Part shown: in pieces, positions 7,613 to 10,729 of the stretch
How the letters are laid out: every line of letters starts with the position of its first letter
How positions within the stretch are numbered: the stretch's first letter is position 1
NCBI RefSeq assembly: GCF_000808015.1
Contig: NZ_JWHR01000082.1
Span: 1 to 10,729, forward strand
Direction of reading: 5' to 3'
DNA length: 10,729 nucleotides
Origin: Terrisporobacter othiniensis
GTDB taxonomy: Bacteria; Bacillota; Clostridia; Peptostreptococcales; Peptostreptococcaceae
The notes under the pieces: generated by a model
What the model saw: the letters and a program-made list of their open reading frames with translations, nothing else
Told to the model about the DNA's origin: nothing
Database searches by the model: none
Made by a program: the position numbers and the translations under genes

Positions 7613-7656
7613 AAATGTCCAAGGCTGTTTTATTTTTATACAACCTTGGACATTTT
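7612..7656. terminator. Bidirectional rho-independent terminator between the superoxide reductase and molybdoenzyme operons
   Basis: AAAATGTCCAAGG (7612-7624) and CCTTGGACATTTT (7644-7656) are perfect 13-base inverted repeats. After one mismatch the stem continues for three more pairs (TGT/ACA), leaving an 11-base loop. Both sides end in T-runs on their own strand: four T on +, five on -. The convergent genes on either side make a shared terminator likely. Confidence 0.85.
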
Positions 7657-7718
7657 AATAATCTTATTTATCCATATTATTTTCTATAAAAATATTTTTA
7701 TCTTTTTAGAGCATTAAT

Positions 7719-7883
7719 TTACACATTATTTTTATACAATAAAGATTCAACTAATTTGGCAACATTTTTAACGTGATCTAAATTGTGATGTGACAATCCT
7801 TTATCTAAATATTCAAATTCAGATATTTTATTGTATACATCTATTATTGTTTTATCATTCATTATTTTTTCAAATCTATCCAT
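7719..7883 (-). pseudogene. Truncated HD-domain phosphohydrolase, N-terminal remnant
   Basis: A 54-codon frame that reads like the first quarter of an HD-superfamily hydrolase. MDRFEKIMNDK is followed by YNKISEFEYLDKGLSHHNLDHVKNVAKLVE, with H32, H33 and H37 in the first metal-ligand region. Proteins of this family normally continue for well over 100 residues through the HD doublet. Here the frame stops after YKNNV at 7719. I see no continuation in the other frames down to the terminator at 7656, so the catalytic part appears deleted rather than frameshifted. I start it at the ATG at 7883, because AAAAGGA lies 8 nt upstream and only 4 bp separate it from the end of the molybdoenzyme gene. A GTG at 7904 is the alternative. 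It could still yield a short peptide, but not an HD enzyme. Confidence 0.6.
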
Positions 7884-7887
7884 ATTT

Positions 7888-9840
7888 CTATTCCTTTTGC
7901 TCACCTTTTGATGTCTGTTTATATAATTTCACAAAAGTTTCGTTATAAGTCACTTGACCACCTATATCTGATATACCTGATTTTATTATCCAATTAGGAT
8001 TACCGTGTTTCTTCCACCAACCAGCATACATCATAACCACATCATCACAAATACTATCGTCAATTTCCAAAGAAACTTCTATTTTTCCTTCCTCTGATTC
8101 CATATTTATTAAATCATCTTCAAAAAGATTGTATTTATCTGCCATCTCTCTATTAATATAAGCTTTTGCTTTATTTTTATCGTCCATATAATGCTGACTA
8201 AACAAAGATTCTTTTCCATGATTTGTTAATAATCTAAAGTTATATTCTTTATTAGTTTCACTTATATTCAAGGCATTTTTATCAATAAATATTTCAAATT
8301 TTCCTGACTCTGTTTTAAACTGCTTATTCTCCCAAGGTATATTTTCATGAATAGTAAAGTAGTTTTTAGCAAGGTAATCTAAACTTATCTCTTTATTTAT
8401 ATATCTAAGTGGTTCTATGACTTTTTCCAAATATTCCTTTTTATCCACATAAGGATAGTTAGCAAGATTTAATTTTCTAGCTAATTCCCTAAAGAAATAG
8501 TACTCATCCATAAGTTGATTTTCTGGTTCTACTGCTTTCTCAATATAAGTTAAGTAAGGATTAGTCATAGAACTATATAGTAAATCTTCACTTTCAAAAA
8601 CACTTGTCACAGGAATAAATAAATCACAAGCCTCTGCTGTATCAGTTAAAAATAAATCAAAACACACTTTAAATTCAATTTTATCCATGGCTTTTCGCAA
8701 CTTTTTTAGCTGTGGCAATTGATTTAACATATTACTTTTTGTTATTACTGCCATTTTCACATTATTTTCTTCTATAAAATCACTTATTTTACTAACATAA
8801 AAGAATTCATCATTTGCATGTTTAAAACTTTCATAAGGATCTATATTTAACACATCTGGATAAAGCCTATTGGCATAATTTACTCCTCCTCCACTATAAC
8901 CGATTTGACCAGTTATAGCGCCTAAAGTGTTTATATTACCAATTGTACTTCCTCCATGAGCATATTTTTGCATACCATAGCCTTGCAAAATAGTTGAATA
9001 AGGTTCTGTGTATTTTTTCACAAGTAAATCTAAATTTTTCATCGAAATGCCTGCCATATTACACAACTTTCTTAAATTCAATTTATTTAAATAAGCTTGA
9101 TATTCATCGAAATTTTTCACATATTTATTTATAAAATCTTCATTATGTAGATTTAGTTCAATTATCCTTTTGCCCATAGCTAAAGCCAAGGCATTATCTC
9201 CACCTGGTTTTATTTGAATATAAAAATCACTTTGCTTTGCTGTAGCAGTGTATATAGGATCAATAACAATAACATAAGCACCAGCTGTCTTAGCTTTTTT
9301 AATTATATTCATAGTATGTATAGTTGTGTTAGCTGGATTTTTCCCCCATACTATAATAGTTTTACTATTTAGCATATCTGATAGTGAATGACTTTTTACA
9401 TCGCCAAAATTTATTTTTTGAGCCTCTATACCTGCACTCCAACAAGGACCACCCTTTTGTTTACAACTTCCTCCAAAGAAGTTGAAAAATATCTCCCCAA
9501 TACTTTTTAGTAAACTTCCGCTACCATATTGTTCATAATACATTAATGATTTTGACCCATAGTTTTCTTTATAATAGCTTAACTTCCCAGCCATAATATC
9601 TAACGCTTCTTCAAAACTTATCTCTGCCCACCTATTATTAATTTTCAACAGTGGTTTATAGCGTCTATTTAAATGATTATGTCTTTTTAAATGACTTAAT
9701 CCTTTTTTACAAATAACCCCCTTAGTATAGGGATGTAACTTATCTCCTTCTATTTTTGCAATATTATTATCTTCAGTATATACATTAAATTTACACGCAT
9801 CAAAACAATCTAATGTACAACCCCCACTTAGAACTTTCAT
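7888..9840 (-). CDS. Molybdopterin oxidoreductase (DMSO reductase family), substrate unknown
   Basis: A 650-aa catalytic subunit of the Mo/W-bis(molybdopterin guanine dinucleotide) family. The N-terminus has Cys ligands for a [4Fe-4S] cluster at C8, C12, C16 and C44 (C-x3-C-x3-C-x27-C), in the context GGCTLDCFDAC...GVICKKG. GGPCWSAG at 130-137 lies in the region that supplies the metal ligand, and C133 is the likely candidate. WGKNPA (165-170) and VIDP (192-195) are family cofactor-pocket motifs. Residues from about 530 to 645 form the dinucleotide-binding domain (TNHG...GWWKKHGNPNW). There is no Tat signal, so it acts in the cytosol. No Fe-S or membrane-anchor subunit is nearby, so its electron partner is elsewhere. 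The CTLDCFDAC opening resembles stand-alone oxidoreductases of Bacillus YoaE type rather than formate dehydrogenase. GAGGGGG lies 5 nt before the ATG. It lies 15 bp after the dihydrofolate reductase gene, and the two are likely one transcript. Confidence 0.92.
   Translation of the reverse strand: MKVLSGGCTLDCFDACKFNVYTEDNNIAKIEGDKLHPYTKGVICKKGLSHLKRHNHLNRRYKPLLKINNRWAEISFEEALDIMAGKLSYYKENYGSKSLMYYEQYGSGSLLKSIGEIFFNFFGGSCKQKGGPCWSAGIEAQKINFGDVKSHSLSDMLNSKTIIVWGKNPANTTIHTMNIIKKAKTAGAYVIVIDPIYTATAKQSDFYIQIKPGGDNALALAMGKRIIELNLHNEDFINKYVKNFDEYQAYLNKLNLRKLCNMAGISMKNLDLLVKKYTEPYSTILQGYGMQKYAHGGSTIGNINTLGAITGQIGYSGGGVNYANRLYPDVLNIDPYESFKHANDEFFYVSKISDFIEENNVKMAVITKSNMLNQLPQLKKLRKAMDKIEFKVCFDLFLTDTAEACDLFIPVTSVFESEDLLYSSMTNPYLTYIEKAVEPENQLMDEYYFFRELARKLNLANYPYVDKKEYLEKVIEPLRYINKEISLDYLAKNYFTIHENIPWENKQFKTESGKFEIFIDKNALNISETNKEYNFRLLTNHGKESLFSQHYMDDKNKAKAYINREMADKYNLFEDDLINMESEEGKIEVSLEIDDSICDDVVMMYAGWWKKHGNPNWIIKSGISDIGGQVTYNETFVKLYKQTSKGEQKE
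7892..7898 (-). promoter_or_regulatory. Ribosome binding site that decides the start of the truncated HD gene
   Basis: AAAAGGA on the - strand lies within the last codons of the molybdopterin oxidoreductase gene, 8 nt before the ATG at 7883. The upstream GTG at 7904 has no comparable site. Confidence 0.55.
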
Positions 9841-9855
9841 CTAATCCCCCTCATT

Positions 9856-10344
9856 TTATTTCGAAATATTTTCATATACATATACAATTGCCTCTTTATT
9901 TAGTACTTTTTTATCTACAATTTGAAACTTTTCTTCATCTATTTTAGGGAAAAATGTGTCTGCATCTTCTACAGTTTTATAAATTCTCGTTATATATATT
10001 TTATCAGCCAAATTCTTTTCTAAAATTTGTCTATATATTTCTTCTCCGCCAATAATAAAGATTTCTTCCTTTGAAAATTTAATTTCTTCTAATACTTCCT
10101 CCAAAGAATGATTAATCTCCACTTGCTGATTTTCCACATTGTATCCCTTATCTCTACTTAGAACAATATGTTTTCTAAAGGGTAGCACTCCAGGCAAAGA
10201 TTCAAATGTTTTTCTCCCCATGACTATGGTTTTATTTATGGTTGTATTTTTGAAAAAAAGTAAATCTTCTTTTATATGAAATAACATTTTGTTATCTTTT
10301 CCTATTGCGTTATTTTCAGTAGCTGCAACTATTAATGATATCAT
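9856..10344 (-). CDS. folA: Dihydrofolate reductase
   Basis: A 162-aa enzyme that reduces dihydrofolate to tetrahydrofolate with NADPH, sustaining thymidylate and purine synthesis. The length is standard for bacteria. The N-terminal MISLIVAATENNAIGKDNK is typical. The catalytic acid is D27, aligned by eye to E. coli Asp27 in IKEDLLFFK. The NADPH site has VMGRKTFESLP at 41-51, VLSR at 61-64 and IIGGEEIYRQ at 97-106. At the Met20-loop end the usual L-P-W is replaced by M-L-F, so F22 stands where Trp22 is strongly conserved and the following proline is K25. I believe this occurs in other clostridial enzymes; it may alter inhibitor binding. AAGGAG at 10353-10358 lies 8 nt before the ATG. It is the first gene of the three-gene - strand unit. 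No thyA, its usual neighbour, is in the window. Confidence 0.95.
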   Translation of the reverse strand: MISLIVAATENNAIGKDNKMLFHIKEDLLFFKNTTINKTIVMGRKTFESLPGVLPFRKHIVLSRDKGYNVENQQVEINHSLEEVLEEIKFSKEEIFIIGGEEIYRQILEKNLADKIYITRIYKTVEDADTFFPKIDEEKFQIVDKKVLNKEAIVYVYENISK

Positions 10345-10374
10345 TTACGACACTCCTTTTGTTGTTTTAAATAC

Positions 10375-10380
10375 AGTATA
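10375..10380 (-). promoter_or_regulatory. Possible -10 element of the dihydrofolate reductase operon
   Basis: TATACT on the - strand lies about 30 bp before the dihydrofolate reductase start and would give a short leader. The expected -35 position holds no good match, so this is weak. No terminator is visible between the broken upstream gene (stop at 10439) and this operon. Confidence 0.3.
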
Positions 10381-10438
10381 TCAAAATAATAAAAAATGTG
10401 GTGAATAATTATTTATTTGTCATACAATATAAAAATTC

Positions 10439-10729
10439 TCAGTATATATCTTCTATACATGATTTTATTTCAAATTCTTGACTTAAATCAACAGTTATTC
10501 CTAATGTTGAGTCATAAGGATATCCTGAAATTTCTTTACAAGTACCAAGGTCAGAGTCATATACAGTTAATATATCTGGTCCTGTTATTCCTTCAAATTT
10601 AGCATATTCAAGTCATTTTTGATGATTTCACAATAAAAATATCTTTTATAATATTTCCACTATGTTTATATATTTTATTCTCATTTTCTATAATTAAATT
10701 TGTTACTACATTTTTATTACAATAAATAT
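10439..10729 (-). pseudogene. 3' part of an unrecognised gene, broken by an apparent +1 frameshift, running off the window
   Basis: On the - strand one frame enters at the right edge and reads IYCNKNVVTNLIIENENK through to SSKMT, stopping at TGA (10610-10608). A second frame, offset by one base, takes over at LEYAKFEGITGPDILTVYD. It ends ...FEIKSCIEDIY with TGA at 10441-10439. Both halves have the composition of a real low-G+C protein, and the second is clearly a coherent protein end. Removing one base near 10613 (ATGACTT to ATGCTT) would join them as SSKMLEYAKFEG with no stop. Either the gene is a recent pseudogene, or the window carries a sequencing error. I do not recognise the family, see no known motif and cannot assign a function. 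The N-terminal part lies beyond the window. Confidence 0.65.

Noticed and set aside
7686..7701. Perfect 16-bp palindrome ATAAAAATATTTTTAT
   Set aside because: It is pure A/T in a strongly AT-rich intergenic stretch, so it is expected by chance, and a stronger terminator lies just beside it.
7493..7717. Open 74-codon + strand frame from a GTG after the superoxide reductase gene
   Set aside because: It runs through the long terminator hairpin and into low-complexity Phe/Ile-rich sequence, has no ribosome site, and resembles no protein.
10417..10602. 61-codon + strand frame at the right end
   Set aside because: It is antisense to the coherent - strand protein end in 10439-10610 and has no ribosome site. 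The - strand reading is far more protein-like.

Overview
The window is AT-rich (roughly 30% G+C by eye), with strong AGGAGG-type ribosome sites, short intergenic gaps and oxygen-defence and molybdoenzyme genes of strict anaerobes. Together these suggest a clostridial Firmicute (Clostridiaceae or Peptostreptococcaceae). This placement rests on the character of the proteins, not on a database match.

Layout. (1) 61-1725, + strand: glutaminyl-tRNA synthetase (glnS), closed by a rho-independent terminator at 1731-1766 that can also serve the opposite strand. (2) 1793-2065, - strand: a CsoR-type copper-sensing repressor with the full C-H-C ligand set, its own near-consensus promoter, and no copper gene beside it. 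(3) 2175-6915, - strand: a heterodimeric ABC exporter pair (578 and 560 aa, overlapping by 8 bp), then, 141 bp downstream, a 395-aa protein with one clear FG-GAP/VCBS-type calcium-loop motif and no signal peptide. (4) 7088-7471, + strand: a superoxide reductase whose N-terminal rubredoxin-like iron site is half lost. Its promoter region contains a candidate PerR box. (5) 7474-7656: a G+C-richer intergenic stretch full of inverted repeats, ending in a long bidirectional terminator hairpin. (6) 7719-10344, - strand: an operon of dihydrofolate reductase, a 650-aa molybdopterin oxidoreductase and a truncated HD-domain gene. (7) 10439-10729, - strand: the 3' part of an unrecognised gene running off the window, broken by an apparent one-base frameshift.

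How the genes work together. The two ABC half-transporters very likely form one asymmetric exporter: each has exactly the defects that put one degenerate and one intact ATP site in the dimer. The superoxide reductase belongs to anaerobe oxygen defence. Dihydrofolate reductase and the molybdoenzyme are 15 bp apart and probably co-transcribed, but the functional link is unclear. No phage, IS element, CRISPR array, tRNA or rRNA is visible.

I did not find a clearly new multi-gene system. The least explained items are the structured intergenic element at 7474-7612, the cytosolic-looking VCBS-like protein beside the exporter, and the broken gene at the right edge.
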